From Agrobacterium arsenijevicii (GTDB lineage: Bacteria; Pseudomonadota; Alphaproteobacteria; Rhizobiales; Rhizobiaceae): 64,000 nucleotides of DNA. Below the pieces are notes generated by a model, which saw only the letters and a list, made by a program, of their open reading frames with translations, made no database searches and had not been told where the DNA came from. Positions 52,964-62,841 of this stretch are shown one piece after another (position 1 is the stretch's first letter; the number at the start of each line of letters is the position of its first letter). The translations under genes were made by a program, and so were the position numbers. The stretch is from assembly GCA_000949895.1 (NCBI GenBank), contig JWIT01000019.1, positions 1-64,000 of the forward strand. The letters are read 5' to 3'.

Positions 52964-53905
52964 ATGACCGATTACGAAAACCCCGCCGTAACAGGCGAAG
53001 ACATCGCCCTTCCGACCCGCTCCGGCTTCGTCGCCCTCATCGGCCCGACCAATGCCGGCAAGTCGACGCTGGTCAACCGGCTGGTGGGCGCAAAAGTCTC
53101 GATCGTCAGCCACAAGGTGCAGACGACGCGCGCCGTGATGCGCGGCATCGCCATTCACAAGAATGCACAGATCGTTTTCATGGACACGCCCGGTATCTTC
53201 AAGCCGCGCCGCCGGCTCGACCGCGCCATGGTCACGTCTGCCTGGGGCGGCGCGAAGGATGCCGATCTCATCCTGCTTCTGATCGATAGCGAACGTGGCC
53301 TGAAGGGTGATGCCGAGGCCATCCTCGAAGGGCTGAAAGATGTTCCGCAGAAGAAGATCCTCTGCCTCAACAAGATCGACCAGGTGAAGCGCGAAGACCT
53401 GCTGAAGCTTGCCGCCGCCGCCAATGAGAACGTGACCTTCGATCGCACTTTCATGATTTCGGCCACCAATGGTTCGGGCTGTGAAGACCTGATGGATTAT
53501 CTGGTGGACACCCTGCCGGAAGGCCCGTGGTATTACCCGGAAGACCAGATTTCCGATCTGCCGATGCGCCAGCTCGCCGCCGAAATCACCCGCGAAAAGC
53601 TGTTTCTGCGTCTGCATCAGGAACTTCCCTACGCTTCGCATGTCGAGACGGAGAAGTGGGAAGAACGCAAGGACGGCTCCGTGCGCATCGAGCAGGTGAT
53701 CTATGTCGAGCGCGACAGCCAGAAGAAGATCGCTCTCGGCAAGAATGGCGACGCGATCAAGGCGATCTCCACCGCCTCGCGCAAGGAGCTGTCTGAAATC
53801 CTCGAGCAGCCGGTCCATCTCTTCCTGTTCGTCAAGGTTCGCGAGAACTGGGGCGACGACCCTGAGCGCTTCCGCGAAATGGGTCTGGAATTTCCGCGGG
53901 GCTAA
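52964..53905 (+). CDS. era: GTPase Era
   Basis: A 313-residue ribosome-assembly GTPase. G1 is GPTNAGKST, G2 QTTRAVMRG, G3 DTPG in FMDTPGIF, G4 NKID; the C-terminal KH domain has VIYVERDSQKKIALGKNGDAIKAI (16S rRNA binding). Start may be this ATG (MTDYENPAV) or the one nine bases upstream (52955). Confidence 0.97.
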   Translation: MTDYENPAVTGEDIALPTRSGFVALIGPTNAGKSTLVNRLVGAKVSIVSHKVQTTRAVMRGIAIHKNAQIVFMDTPGIFKPRRRLDRAMVTSAWGGAKDADLILLLIDSERGLKGDAEAILEGLKDVPQKKILCLNKIDQVKREDLLKLAAAANENVTFDRTFMISATNGSGCEDLMDYLVDTLPEGPWYYPEDQISDLPMRQLAAEITREKLFLRLHQELPYASHVETEKWEERKDGSVRIEQVIYVERDSQKKIALGKNGDAIKAISTASRKELSEILEQPVHLFLFVKVRENWGDDPERFREMGLEFPRG

Positions 53906-53915
53906 ACGCATCTCA

Positions 53916-53948
53916 CCCTCGTTCCTACGATGAGCACAGGAGTGAGGG
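53916..53948. repeat. remnant of a family B mosaic repeat
   Basis: CCCTCGTTCCT...CACAGGAGTGAGGG, 33 bases matching the ends of the family B repeats without the internal hairpins. It lies just after era, consistent with deletion of the middle of a full element. Confidence 0.6.
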
Positions 53949-54050
53949 ATGGAGGGGCGCTGAATATCTTCAACGTTTTATCGGGAACCGAATACGTTCG
54001 GGCGGGTTGTTCAATGAATTGAGCGCAACCTTTTTCGATAATGGATATTC

Positions 54051-54803
54051 ATGTCGCCCAAAAAACCGAATGGAATTTCCACCACGCCGTGCCAGCAATG
54101 TCCTTTGCGGGATCTGCCGCATTTCAGGGATTTCTCCTCTCCCGAACTCGATTTCGTCTCCCGTTTCAAGACGGGGGAACTTGCGGTCGAAAGTGGTTCG
54201 CTGATCCTGATGGAAGGGTCGCACAGCGCTCACCTCTATACCGTGCTGCATGGCTGGGCCTTCCGCTACAAGACGCTGGAGGATGGCCGGCGGCAGATCC
54301 TCAACTATGTCATGCCGGGCGATCTCGTCGGTTTGCAGGGCACGGTGATGGGGGAGATGCAGCATTCGGTGGAGGCACTGTCGCCGGTGACCTTGTGTGT
54401 CTTCGAACGGTCGCGCCTCAACAACCTCTTCACTGATCATCCGACCCTTGCTTATGACCTGACCTGGATCGCGGCGAGCGAGGAACGCATGCTCGACAGC
54501 CATCTCCTCAGCATCGGCCGGCGCACCGCGCTGGAGCGCGCCGCCTATCTCATCGCGTTCCTCTACAGCAAGGCGAAGGCCGCCCAGCTCGTGCAGGGCG
54601 AAACGCCCATCCCGGTCACCCAGCAGCACGTTGCCGATACGCTCGGCCTTTCCATCGTCCACACCAACAAGACCTTAAGAAAGCTTGTCGAGCGCGACCT
54701 GATCCGCTGGACCGACAAGGGCTGTCTGGTGCTTGACGATGCCGGGTTGGCCCATGTGGCCGGCTGGCAAAGCGACGAGCAGCGACAAAGACCCTTCATC
54801 TGA
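54051..54803 (+). CDS. Crp/Fnr-family transcriptional regulator
   Basis: A 250-residue regulator. The cNMP-like sensor domain (about 30-150, AHLYTVLHGWAFRYKTLEDGR, VMPGDLVGLQG) is followed by a winged HTH with VTQQHVADTLGLSIVHTNKTLRKL as recognition region. The N-terminus has only one Cys pair (CQQCPLRD); the Cys set for an FNR-type 4Fe-4S cluster is incomplete. SxxHxNKTL differs from FNR ExxSR, so a different site is bound. Ligand unknown. Confidence 0.88.
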   Translation: MSPKKPNGISTTPCQQCPLRDLPHFRDFSSPELDFVSRFKTGELAVESGSLILMEGSHSAHLYTVLHGWAFRYKTLEDGRRQILNYVMPGDLVGLQGTVMGEMQHSVEALSPVTLCVFERSRLNNLFTDHPTLAYDLTWIAASEERMLDSHLLSIGRRTALERAAYLIAFLYSKAKAAQLVQGETPIPVTQQHVADTLGLSIVHTNKTLRKLVERDLIRWTDKGCLVLDDAGLAHVAGWQSDEQRQRPFI

Positions 54804-54938
54804 TCTCTCCACCACATGTCTTTTTTAAATGACGGTCGGGCAATAATTTGCGACTGCTGCACCATGGCGCTCGAAAATCATTTTGGACGCAGCGATGAAC
54901 AATTTGCTGCCGCCCCTCACGTTGAAAGAAGAAAACAT

Positions 54939-55316
54939 ATGGTGCCACAACGGGTTATCATCGTTGAGGATGAATATCTTGTGGCGCTCGACGTCGAAGC
55001 GGTTCTTCAGTCCATGGGCGTCGAAACCGTCGTCATCGCAACGACGCTTGCGCAGGCAAGGCAGGCCGTCGATGCGGATGGCGCCGACTGCGTGCTTCTT
55101 GATGTCAGCCTGTCCGACGGCACGAGTTACGATTTCGCGCGCCTTCTGGGTAAGGCGGGTGTTCCCTTCGGTTTCGTCAGCGGTTACGGCGACACGACCG
55201 GCTTTCCCGACGATCTTTCGCAGGCGCCGCTGCTCGGCAAGCCTTTCGGGGAAGATGAAATCGTCGATTTTGTCCTCAGGCTCGTCGGTGCGGGCGATAG
55301 TGCCGTAAAAGAATAA
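54939..55316 (+). CDS. stand-alone response-regulator receiver
   Basis: A 125-residue single receiver domain with no output: VIIVEDEYLVALDVEAVL (acidic pocket), phospho-acceptor Asp in CVLLDVSLSDGTSYD, switch region PFGFVSGYG, and Lys in LGKPFGEDEI. ATG chosen directly before the domain; upstream frame is not conserved-looking. The partner kinase is not adjacent. Confidence 0.88.
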   Translation: MVPQRVIIVEDEYLVALDVEAVLQSMGVETVVIATTLAQARQAVDADGADCVLLDVSLSDGTSYDFARLLGKAGVPFGFVSGYGDTTGFPDDLSQAPLLGKPFGEDEIVDFVLRLVGAGDSAVKE

Positions 55317-55372
55317 CGTTTCGCCGCCAGATCGGGTATGATCAGGGCTGAATCGGAATTCGGACACGTTTC

Positions 55373-56137
55373 ATGCAGTGGCAGGACGAGGCAATCATTC
55401 TCGGCGTAAAACGCCACGGCGAGACGAGCGTCATCGCCGAGGTGATGACCCGTTCGCGTGGCCGCCATCTGGGCATGGTGCGCTCGGGTCGCTCCCGCAG
55501 CATGCAGCCGGTGTTGCAGGCGGGAAACCGGGTGGATGTCATCTGGCGCGCGCGTCTCCACGATCATCTCGGCGAATACCGCATCGAGCCGCTGCAATTG
55601 CGGGCGGCACAACTGATGGAAACGGCAACCGCCGTTTATGGCGTGCAGGCCATGGGCGCGCTGCTGCGGCTTCTGCCGGAGCGTGATCCACATCCGCATC
55701 TCTATCAGGCGCTCGACGTCATTCTCGACAATCTCCACGATCCTGTCGATGCCGGGGAACTGTTCGTGCGTTTCGAGTTGGCAGTGCTGAACAATCTCGG
55801 TTTCGGGCTTGATCTCACCGAATGCGCGGCGACCGGGCTGCGCACCGATCTCATCTATGTATCCCCGAAAACCGGTAGGGCGGTGTGCCGCACGGCGGGC
55901 GCGCCTTATGCGGAGCGGATGCTTTCGCTTCCGGCGTTCCTTGGCGAAGGCCAGTCGAAGGCGGCTGACCGCGACAGCCTTGCGGCAGCCTTTCGCCTGA
56001 CCGGCCATTTTCTCCACCGACATGTCTATGATCCGCGCGGCCTCAATGAAAACGCCGCCCGCGACGGTTTTGTGCAGGCGGCGCTGAAGGCGCTGGAGCG
56101 CAAGGCATTACAGCCCGCGCTCGATAAGGCTGTATAG
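55373..56137 (+). CDS. recO: DNA repair protein RecO
   Basis: A 254-residue protein of the RecFOR pathway that loads RecA at gaps. The OB-fold N-terminus [19 protein letters not shown] and [13 protein letters not shown] are typical, and [19 protein letters not shown] lies in the helical domain. The zinc Cys of other RecO proteins are reduced to TECA and AVCR. Two bases separate its stop from the convergent MFS gene. Confidence 0.95.
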   Translation: MQWQDEAIILGVKRHGETSVIAEVMTRSRGRHLGMVRSGRSRSMQPVLQAGNRVDVIWRARLHDHLGEYRIEPLQLRAAQLMETATAVYGVQAMGALLRLLPERDPHPHLYQALDVILDNLHDPVDAGELFVRFELAVLNNLGFGLDLTECAATGLRTDLIYVSPKTGRAVCRTAGAPYAERMLSLPAFLGEGQSKAADRDSLAAAFRLTGHFLHRHVYDPRGLNENAARDGFVQAALKALERKALQPALDKAV

Positions 56138-56139
56138 TC

Positions 56140-57354
56140 TCAGGCCATTGCTGGCCGAGGTGCCGGCCGTTCCTGAATGGGCCAGTGCACGATGGCCGCA
56201 AAAATCCCCATGCCGACGCCGAGCCACCAGACGAGATCATAGGAGCCGAGCCGGTCGTAAAGGAAACCGCCGAGCCACACACCGAGGAACGAGCCGATCT
56301 GGTGCGACAGGAACACGACGCCGCCGAGCATGCCGAGATGGCGGGTGCCGAACATGATCGCCACCAGCGCATTGGTCGGCGGCACGGTGGAAAGCCACAG
56401 AATGCCCATCACGGCGGCGAAGATGATAACCGAGAGCGGCGACTGCGGCAGAAGCAGAAACGCGGTGACGGCAATCGAGCGGGCAATATAGATATAGGCC
56501 AGCAGATAGGGTTTCGAATAACGCTGGGCGATGACGCCGGCGGCGAGCGACCCGATGATGTTGAAGAAACCGATCAGCGCCATGGCTATCACCGCATATC
56601 GCGGCTCAATGCCGATATCGCCGAGATAGGCCGGGAAATGCGCGGTGATGAAGGCCACCTGAAAACCGCAGACAAAAAAGCCGGTGGTCAAAAGCAGATA
56701 GCTCTTGTGCCCAAGCGCTTCTCTCAGCGCTTCACCCGCCGTCTGTTTGAATTGCGCCTGTGACTGGCTGCCGGAAGAGGAATTGCCGCGCATCGGATAG
56801 GCGAGCAGCGGCACCAACATCATCATCACGGCAAGCCAGACGAGGCTGTCCGACCAGCCATAGGTGGAAATCAGGCCCTGGCTGATCGGCGCGAACAGGA
56901 ACATGCCGGCGGACCCCGCCGCCGTGCCGATACCGAAGGCAAGCGAGCGCTGCTGCGGCGTGACGTGGCGTGCGAAGGCCGAGAGGATGACGCTGAAGGA
57001 ACCGGCAGCGATACCAAGCCCGACAAGAACGCCGCCGCCGAAATGCAGCCAGAAGGGCGAGGTGCCGAACGACATGCAGATGAGGCCGGCCGCATAAAGA
57101 AAGCCGGAGAGCACGAGCACACGGCCCGTGCCGAATTTATCGGCGATGGCGCCGAAGAAAGGTTGGCCGAGGCCCCAGAACAGGTTCTGCAACGCCATGG
57201 CGAGACCGAAGGTAGAGCGATCCCAGCCGGTATCGGCAAGCATGGGCAACTGGAAAAAGCCCATGGCCGACCGTGGCCCGAAGGTCATGACCGCGATCAG
57301 CGATCCGGCAATAATAATCGCCCAGGGCATGGCCTGGCGTGTGGCTTGCGACAT
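56140..57354 (-). CDS. MFS transporter
   Basis: A 404-residue permease with twelve hydrophobic segments; motif A in GQPFFGAIADKFGTGRVL. The sequence RSAMGFFQLPMLADTGWDRSTFGLAMALQNL is typical of OFA/monocarboxylate-like MFS proteins. Substrate unknown. GGGAGAG precedes the ATG. Confidence 0.88.
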   Translation of the reverse strand: MSQATRQAMPWAIIIAGSLIAVMTFGPRSAMGFFQLPMLADTGWDRSTFGLAMALQNLFWGLGQPFFGAIADKFGTGRVLVLSGFLYAAGLICMSFGTSPFWLHFGGGVLVGLGIAAGSFSVILSAFARHVTPQQRSLAFGIGTAAGSAGMFLFAPISQGLISTYGWSDSLVWLAVMMMLVPLLAYPMRGNSSSGSQSQAQFKQTAGEALREALGHKSYLLLTTGFFVCGFQVAFITAHFPAYLGDIGIEPRYAVIAMALIGFFNIIGSLAAGVIAQRYSKPYLLAYIYIARSIAVTAFLLLPQSPLSVIIFAAVMGILWLSTVPPTNALVAIMFGTRHLGMLGGVVFLSHQIGSFLGVWLGGFLYDRLGSYDLVWWLGVGMGIFAAIVHWPIQERPAPRPAMA

Positions 57355-57532
57355 GAAACTCTCCCGATGCAGCGTCTCGCCCCCGAGGGAAAGTGTGCTG
57401 CAAAATTCCCCTTTGATGGAAGGAATATTATCTTTTGTCAGGCTGCCCCACTAGCGACTTTTCTTGACCGCACTATTCGTGTGATTGATAGGATACCAAA
57501 GATGGAATGTCCTCGGGGCAGGTGAGGCGGTA

Positions 57533-58267
57533 ATGAAGCAGAATATTTACGACGATCCGCTGTTTTTCGAGCGCTACAGCGCCATGCCACGCTCTCTGGA
57601 GGGGCTGCGGCAGGCGGGCGAGTGGCATGAACTGCGCGCCATGCTTCCCCCTTTGAAGGACAAGACCGTACTTGATCTCGGTTGCGGTTTTGGCTGGCAT
57701 TGCCGTTATGCCGCAGAGCAGGGAGCGGCACAGGTCGTCGGCGTCGATCTTTCGGAGAATATGCTGCGCCGCGCCGCCGAGATAAACGGCGGTCCCGGCA
57801 TCGAATACCGCCGCGCCGCAATCGAGGACATCGATTTTGCGCCCGCAAGCTTCGATCTGGTGCTGAGTTCGCTTGCTTTGCACTATGTGCGCGATCTCGA
57901 TGCGGCATTCGCCGGGGTTTTCACTGTACTGAAATCCGGTGGCGATTTCGTTTTTTCCATCGAGCATCCCGTGTTCACGGCGCTGGATAAACAGGACTGG
58001 TTTTACGGCGAGGATGGCGAAATCCTGCACTGGCCGCTCGACCACTATCAGAACGAGGGCGTACGCCATTCCAACTGGATGGCGGACGACGTCGTCAAAT
58101 ATCACCGCACGGTGTCAGGTATTCTGAACGCCCTGCTGGCCGCTGGTTTTGCCATAACCCGGCTGGCGGAGCCGAGGCCAGACCCCGCTTTGCTGGCTGA
58201 GCGGCCGGAGATGAAACACGAAGACCGTCGCCCGATTTTTCTGCTCGTCGGTGCGAAGAAGCCGTGA
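57533..58267 (+). CDS. class I SAM-dependent methyltransferase
   Basis: A 244-residue soluble methyltransferase: motif I VLDLGCGFGWHCRYAAEQGA, acidic end of strand 2 VVGVDLSENMLRRA, motif II region DLVLSSLALHYV, and FVFSIEHPVFT. The N-terminal KQNIYDDPLFFERYSAMPRS is common to a subset active on small molecules. Target unknown. Start chosen after GTGAGGCGGTA. Confidence 0.9.
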   Translation: MKQNIYDDPLFFERYSAMPRSLEGLRQAGEWHELRAMLPPLKDKTVLDLGCGFGWHCRYAAEQGAAQVVGVDLSENMLRRAAEINGGPGIEYRRAAIEDIDFAPASFDLVLSSLALHYVRDLDAAFAGVFTVLKSGGDFVFSIEHPVFTALDKQDWFYGEDGEILHWPLDHYQNEGVRHSNWMADDVVKYHRTVSGILNALLAAGFAITRLAEPRPDPALLAERPEMKHEDRRPIFLLVGAKKP

Positions 58268-58362
58268 CATGAGAGCGACGTTGCACGGCGTGCGCGATAT
58301 GATGGATTGAGATCGGTGCGTCGGGCTGGACGCTTGCCGTCGTCCATAGTGCTCCGTGCTCT

Positions 58363-58480
58363 CCTCATCCCTGTGCTTGTCACAGGGATCCAGCCAGCCC
58401 AAGTCTTTGGGCTGAAAGGAGTCTTCCCGTCGCGCAGACGCGCGTCGGCTGGATTCCTGTGACAAGCACAGGAATGAGGG
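58363..58480. repeat. mosaic palindromic repeat, family B copy 3, interior inverted
   Basis: 118 bases with the same ends as copies 1 and 2, but the AGCCCAA-gtct-TTGGGCT hairpin comes first and the GC-rich stem second, so the element lies in the opposite orientation. Between convergent methyltransferase and MOSC genes. Confidence 0.9.
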
Positions 58481-58498
58481 AGCGAGGTTGGACCGGCT

Positions 58499-59341
58499 CT
58501 AGCGCCTTTTGATCGCCCAGCCGTCGGCGCGTTCCTCGACCACCTTTGCCACGTCGCCAACAGACAGCCTGCCTTCGCCGCGCGGCGTGACGTTCCAGCC
58601 GAACAGTGGGCCGGGCACGCGCCGGTCGCCGGACATGCGGATGCGGCCCATGGCCTTCATGGGCGAGGGCACGTCGCGGGAGCCGGTGATCTGGTCCTGT
58701 GTGGTCATGATGCAGCGGGCGCAGGGTTTGACCAGATCGAAACGAATGCCGCCGATTTCGATGGCCGCCCAGCGGTCTTCCGCCCATGGCTCTTCTGTCT
58801 CCAGCACGATATTCGGCCGGAACCGTTCCATGCCGACGGCGTCCTCGCCATTGTCGCGCATATTGTCGTTAAGGGCGGCAAGTGACGCGGTGGTGGTGAC
58901 GAGGATCTGGTAACCGTCGGCGAAAGTGACAGGCGTTTCGTTGCCGGTCCATTCCAGATTGGCGAGGCGTCTGGAATTGTCGTCGAAAAACACCAGCCTC
59001 ACGTCGCGCCCAAGCCAGTCCGAAAGCGTGTCGTTGGTTTCGCCATCGGCAATGTTGGCGCTGACGATCGATCTCCACACCGCCACATCCATGCGCTGTC
59101 CGGAAGGCCTGGCGAAAATCTCGCCATTTGCTTCCCGCGAAAGCATCATGCCGCCATCCTCATGCCGCGCCAGAACCGTGGCGATATCAGGCAATTCGCG
59201 CTGGGTGATGAAGTGGCCGGAAGGGTCGGTCAGCATGGCGCGGCGGTCGCCGGGCAGGCCTTCCGCCGTAACATCGCTTTGCGAGAGGACAATGCCGCGC
59301 GCGCTTTTCAGCGGATAGATGTTGAGTTCGGTCACACGCAT
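58499..59341 (-). CDS. MOSC-domain protein (YcbX-like, no ferredoxin domain)
   Basis: A 280-residue protein: MOSC N-terminal barrel (residues 1-115, LNIYPLKSARGIVL, GLPGDRRAMLTDPSG) and MOSC domain with conserved Cys in DLVKPCARCIMTTQDQ, the molybdenum-ligand position. YcbX of E. coli has an extra C-terminal 2Fe-2S domain, absent here. Likely a Moco-dependent N-hydroxylamine reductase component or sulfur carrier; activity not shown by sequence alone. Confidence 0.88.
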   Translation of the reverse strand: MRVTELNIYPLKSARGIVLSQSDVTAEGLPGDRRAMLTDPSGHFITQRELPDIATVLARHEDGGMMLSREANGEIFARPSGQRMDVAVWRSIVSANIADGETNDTLSDWLGRDVRLVFFDDNSRRLANLEWTGNETPVTFADGYQILVTTTASLAALNDNMRDNGEDAVGMERFRPNIVLETEEPWAEDRWAAIEIGGIRFDLVKPCARCIMTTQDQITGSRDVPSPMKAMGRIRMSGDRRVPGPLFGWNVTPRGEGRLSVGDVAKVVEERADGWAIKRR

Positions 59342-59351
59342 TCAGGTCTCC

Positions 59352-59993
59352 TCAGATTTCGTCGAGAAACAGGTCGAGTACCTGTTTCAGCCGCTCATGG
59401 CGGGCCTTTGCGAGTTTTCGCCCGGTCTTGGTGCGGAAACCGTCCGCAAGCCTGAACAGCTTGGTTTCGAAATGGTCGATGGCAAAGGCGCGGTCGTCGA
59501 GCGGGCGGTCCTTGGCCAGCGGATCGGCCGGGTCGTAAAGCGCCGAGCCCATGCGTCCGGCAATGTAAAAGCAGCGCGCCGCCCCCACCATGCCGATGGC
59601 GTCCAGCCGGTCGGCATCCTGAAGGATTTTGGCCTCCAGCGTTTGCGGCTCGATATTGGCGGAAAAACTATGGGTGGTGATGGCATGCGCGGCGGCGTCA
59701 ATATCGGTCTGACGCCAACCAAGCCCGGCCAGAATGCCGGATGCTTTTTCCGCCGCCAGCCGTGAGGCCTCAGCGCGCAGCGGCGAGTTCTTCTCCACAG
59801 CTACGCAATCATGCAAGAGCACGCTCGCCGCCAGCACCGTACCATCGCCGCCTTCGCCCGCATGGATGCGCATGGCGTTGCGGAAGACGCGGTGGATATG
59901 GGCTAGATCATGCGAGCCGTCGCCCACATCGGCGGCATGCGGGATCAGGTCCTGCGCAAGCAATTTGTAAGGAGCGAAAGATTGGGCCTGCAT
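59352..59993 (-). CDS. HD-domain phosphohydrolase
   Basis: A 213-residue protein starting MQAQSFAPYKLLAQDLIPHA. Metal residues: DGSHDLAHIHRV (H...HD region), VLLHDCVAV (HD), and QDADRLDAIG (Asp). This arrangement matches YedJ-type HD hydrolases. Ten bases before the MOSC gene on the same strand, so they probably form an operon. Substrate unknown. Confidence 0.88.
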   Translation of the reverse strand: MQAQSFAPYKLLAQDLIPHAADVGDGSHDLAHIHRVFRNAMRIHAGEGGDGTVLAASVLLHDCVAVEKNSPLRAEASRLAAEKASGILAGLGWRQTDIDAAAHAITTHSFSANIEPQTLEAKILQDADRLDAIGMVGAARCFYIAGRMGSALYDPADPLAKDRPLDDRAFAIDHFETKLFRLADGFRTKTGRKLAKARHERLKQVLDLFLDEI

Positions 59994-60054
59994 TGCAACT
60001 CCATCGGCTTTGGCAATGCTGTTTAGAGAGGGAATCGCCCCCGCGCAATTGACA

Positions 60055-62841
60055 TCATGTATCGGCGTGTCGCGATGCAGGAAGGGCAGGCTGCCGGGTG
60101 AGGATTTTCTGATAGAACAGGCCAATGCCGATCAGCACTGCGCCAAGCCCGATGAAGGACAGCGCCCGCAGCACGCCTTCCAGGTTACTCATGTCGATCA
60201 GAAAGGCCTTGGCAACGGAAATCAGCACGAAGGCAGCCGATGCCAGACGCAGGCTGCGGGCATTGAAGCGCGAGCCGAGGACGAGCAGCAGCACGCCGAT
60301 CAGCAGCCAGACCACCGAATAGCTGTAGGTTTCACCCTGAAGGAAACCCTTCCAGTCAGCGATGTTTTCGCCCTGCCAGAAGCGGCGGACCGAAAGCGTG
60401 GCCCAGGCAAAGCCGAGTGCCGCACCGGCCACCGCGAGCAGGCTGACATAGGCGGCGGGCCGCTTGCCGCGTGCGTAATAGGCAAGGCCGCCATAAGCGA
60501 GCGCCGGCAGCAGGTAACCGATCAGCAGCAGGTTGAGGAACGGGATGCGGCCGGTATTTTCGCCGGTGAAATAGGGGTTGAGCGTGAAGAAATGCATCGT
60601 CAGCACGTTGATGACGGCAATCACACCCGCGATCATCGAGCCATAACGGAAGACGGGGCTGGGGCTCTTGAGGTCGAGTGTCATCAGCACGCCTGAAAAA
60701 CCGATGGTCAGCAGCGTGTAGATTGACTGTTCGCCGAGCGTCGGCACGCTTTCGTCCAGCGTGCCGCCATTCATCGCATGGCGAATAAGGATCGCGACTG
60801 CGAGCAGGCCCATAAGGCTGGCGATGGCCTGCAGGAAGTTCTTGGCCCGGAAGCCCGGCCAGTCGCGCAGCATCCATGCGGAGACGATGGCGAGAAGTGC
60901 CGGAATGCCGTAACCCGGCAGAAGCGCGTTGAAAACCGGCGTGAGCCCAAGATTTTGCGGCCCGACGATGGTGGGTTCCCAGGCGATACGGCCGAGAACG
61001 GCAACGCTTGCCACCGCCATCACCCAGGGCAAAATATCCCAGTTGCGATGGCGGGTCGCCAGCACATAACCGAAACCGATGACGGAAAGCAGTACTGTTG
61101 TCACAAGCCCTTCCGTCAGCGTGTGCAGGCTAAGCGCGAAGGCGGCGAAGGAGCCGAGCACGAGAATATTGAGCGGCTTGCGATAGGCTTCGTTGTTCTG
61201 CCGGTGCAGCCATTCGGCACCCGCAATCAGCGCGAAGCCGAGACCAAGGCCATAGGCCGCGTGCAGCCAGTCGCGGCCAAGATTGCCATATTCGACAAAG
61301 CTTGCCGTGCCGAGCCAGACCGGGAAAATTGCGGCAATCCCCGCCCAGAGCTGGGCGAAATCCGGATCGTCCGCGCCCTTGCGTTTCAGGAAGGAAAAAC
61401 CGCAGAGAAGAAGGATGGCGCCGAGGCCGAGCGCCATGGCGACTGCTGCGGTATAGCCCGTTCCCACAGGGGGAAGGGCGATTGCCGTATCGTTCACGAA
61501 GCCGATGAAATCGAGCGCCTGACGCGACATCAGCGAGACCGCAGCCTGCGCGCCGAGCGCGGCGACAATGGTGGGCCACACGGCGTAATGGCGCGAAGCG
61601 CCGAGTGCCGCAAGTGTTGCGATAAGAGCCGAAACGATCAGCGCCGGATGTGTATCGATATTGCCCTCGATAACGAGAAAGGCGAATGCCGGCAGGATAG
61701 CGGCCATCGATACGGTAAGATTGATAGCCAGCGACGGGCGCAGCAAAAGCCGCATGGCGCGAATGCCGCGCGGCTCAGGCGTGGCGGCTTCGGCAGGTGG
61801 CGTATCGAAGCGCCTTCCGGGCCAGATGAAGATGGTGCCGGCCAGCATGGCGAGCAGGGAAAGCGTCGGTGGAACGGCTTCTAGCGTGTCGGCGAAGGCG
61901 ATATAGGCGAGCACCCAGAGGCCGAGACCGGCATTGGCAAGTGAAGGAACCGCGGTCCAGCCTTGCCTGCGCGCTGCAAGAGCGGTCGCCAGCCAGGTGA
62001 TCGTCAGGAAAATGAAAAGCGACCAGGCACTCGGCGTTTCCGTGGCAATCAGCGCGGGCGTCAGCATCGAGCCGAGAAGGCCGAGACCGGCCAGCGCCTG
62101 CCCGTGCAGAAGTGAAAGGCCGATGGTGGCGAAGGCGACAAGCCCAAGCAGGATGAAGGCCGTGGTGGGGCTGATATAGTCGTAAATACCGTAAGCGGCA
62201 TAAATAACCCCGAACAGGGTCAGTGCACCCGCCGCCGTCAGTACGCCCGGTATCATGGCGTTGGCGTATGTGGTGGCAATGCCAGGCACGGCCTTGCGGC
62301 GGATCGCTTCGCCGGCAACGCCGAGAACGAGGCCGAAAATGGCGGCGAGCGAAAGCCGCACGGCCGGGCTGAGCAGCCCCGACTCGATCGAATATTTGAC
62401 GAGGAAGATGCCGCCGAGCGCCAGCGCCAATCCGCCGGCCCAGACGGCCCAGCGCGCGCCGAGCTGGCTTTCGAAGCTTTCTTTCGTCGCCGGTGCGGAT
62501 GCAGCCTCGCTGGCAAGCGCAAGCGGCTGTTCTTGGCGGGCAACATTCTCCGGCTCTGCCGTGGCTGTGGCCTCTCCGGCTTCGGGTAAATATTCCCTTT
62601 CGACGAACTCGTCTTCCGGAGATGCCCGGTTTTCCTGTTCTGCCTCGAAATCCGGGTTTTCCGCGGATGCCGTCGTCTCCGCCTGTGTGGCAAGAGGAGA
62701 GGTGACCCCGGTGGCCATCAGGCGCTTCAGGCCGTGAACCTCACGTTCCAGAGACTTGATTCGGCTTGAATTGCGGATGCTCGCGACCAGCGTGTAGATG
62801 AAGGCGGCGATGACGGCGAGGATGAGAAACGGGATTTCCAA
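60055..62841 (-). CDS. DUF2339 polytopic membrane protein, 928 residues
   Basis: Residues 1-20 are a membrane helix, then a coiled stretch (SSRIKSLEREVHGLKRLM) and an acidic disordered segment (about 50-120). From about 130 on there are more than twenty hydrophobic segments, starting LGARWAVWAGGLALALGGIFLVKY, the DUF2339 hallmark. The family is large and function is unknown; the repeat-like helices suggest a transporter or glycosyltransferase-like membrane enzyme. Its stop lies about 60 bases before the HD gene start. Confidence 0.9.
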   Translation of the reverse strand: MEIPFLILAVIAAFIYTLVASIRNSSRIKSLEREVHGLKRLMATGVTSPLATQAETTASAENPDFEAEQENRASPEDEFVEREYLPEAGEATATAEPENVARQEQPLALASEAASAPATKESFESQLGARWAVWAGGLALALGGIFLVKYSIESGLLSPAVRLSLAAIFGLVLGVAGEAIRRKAVPGIATTYANAMIPGVLTAAGALTLFGVIYAAYGIYDYISPTTAFILLGLVAFATIGLSLLHGQALAGLGLLGSMLTPALIATETPSAWSLFIFLTITWLATALAARRQGWTAVPSLANAGLGLWVLAYIAFADTLEAVPPTLSLLAMLAGTIFIWPGRRFDTPPAEAATPEPRGIRAMRLLLRPSLAINLTVSMAAILPAFAFLVIEGNIDTHPALIVSALIATLAALGASRHYAVWPTIVAALGAQAAVSLMSRQALDFIGFVNDTAIALPPVGTGYTAAVAMALGLGAILLLCGFSFLKRKGADDPDFAQLWAGIAAIFPVWLGTASFVEYGNLGRDWLHAAYGLGLGFALIAGAEWLHRQNNEAYRKPLNILVLGSFAAFALSLHTLTEGLVTTVLLSVIGFGYVLATRHRNWDILPWVMAVASVAVLGRIAWEPTIVGPQNLGLTPVFNALLPGYGIPALLAIVSAWMLRDWPGFRAKNFLQAIASLMGLLAVAILIRHAMNGGTLDESVPTLGEQSIYTLLTIGFSGVLMTLDLKSPSPVFRYGSMIAGVIAVINVLTMHFFTLNPYFTGENTGRIPFLNLLLIGYLLPALAYGGLAYYARGKRPAAYVSLLAVAGAALGFAWATLSVRRFWQGENIADWKGFLQGETYSYSVVWLLIGVLLLVLGSRFNARSLRLASAAFVLISVAKAFLIDMSNLEGVLRALSFIGLGAVLIGIGLFYQKILTRQPALPASRHADT

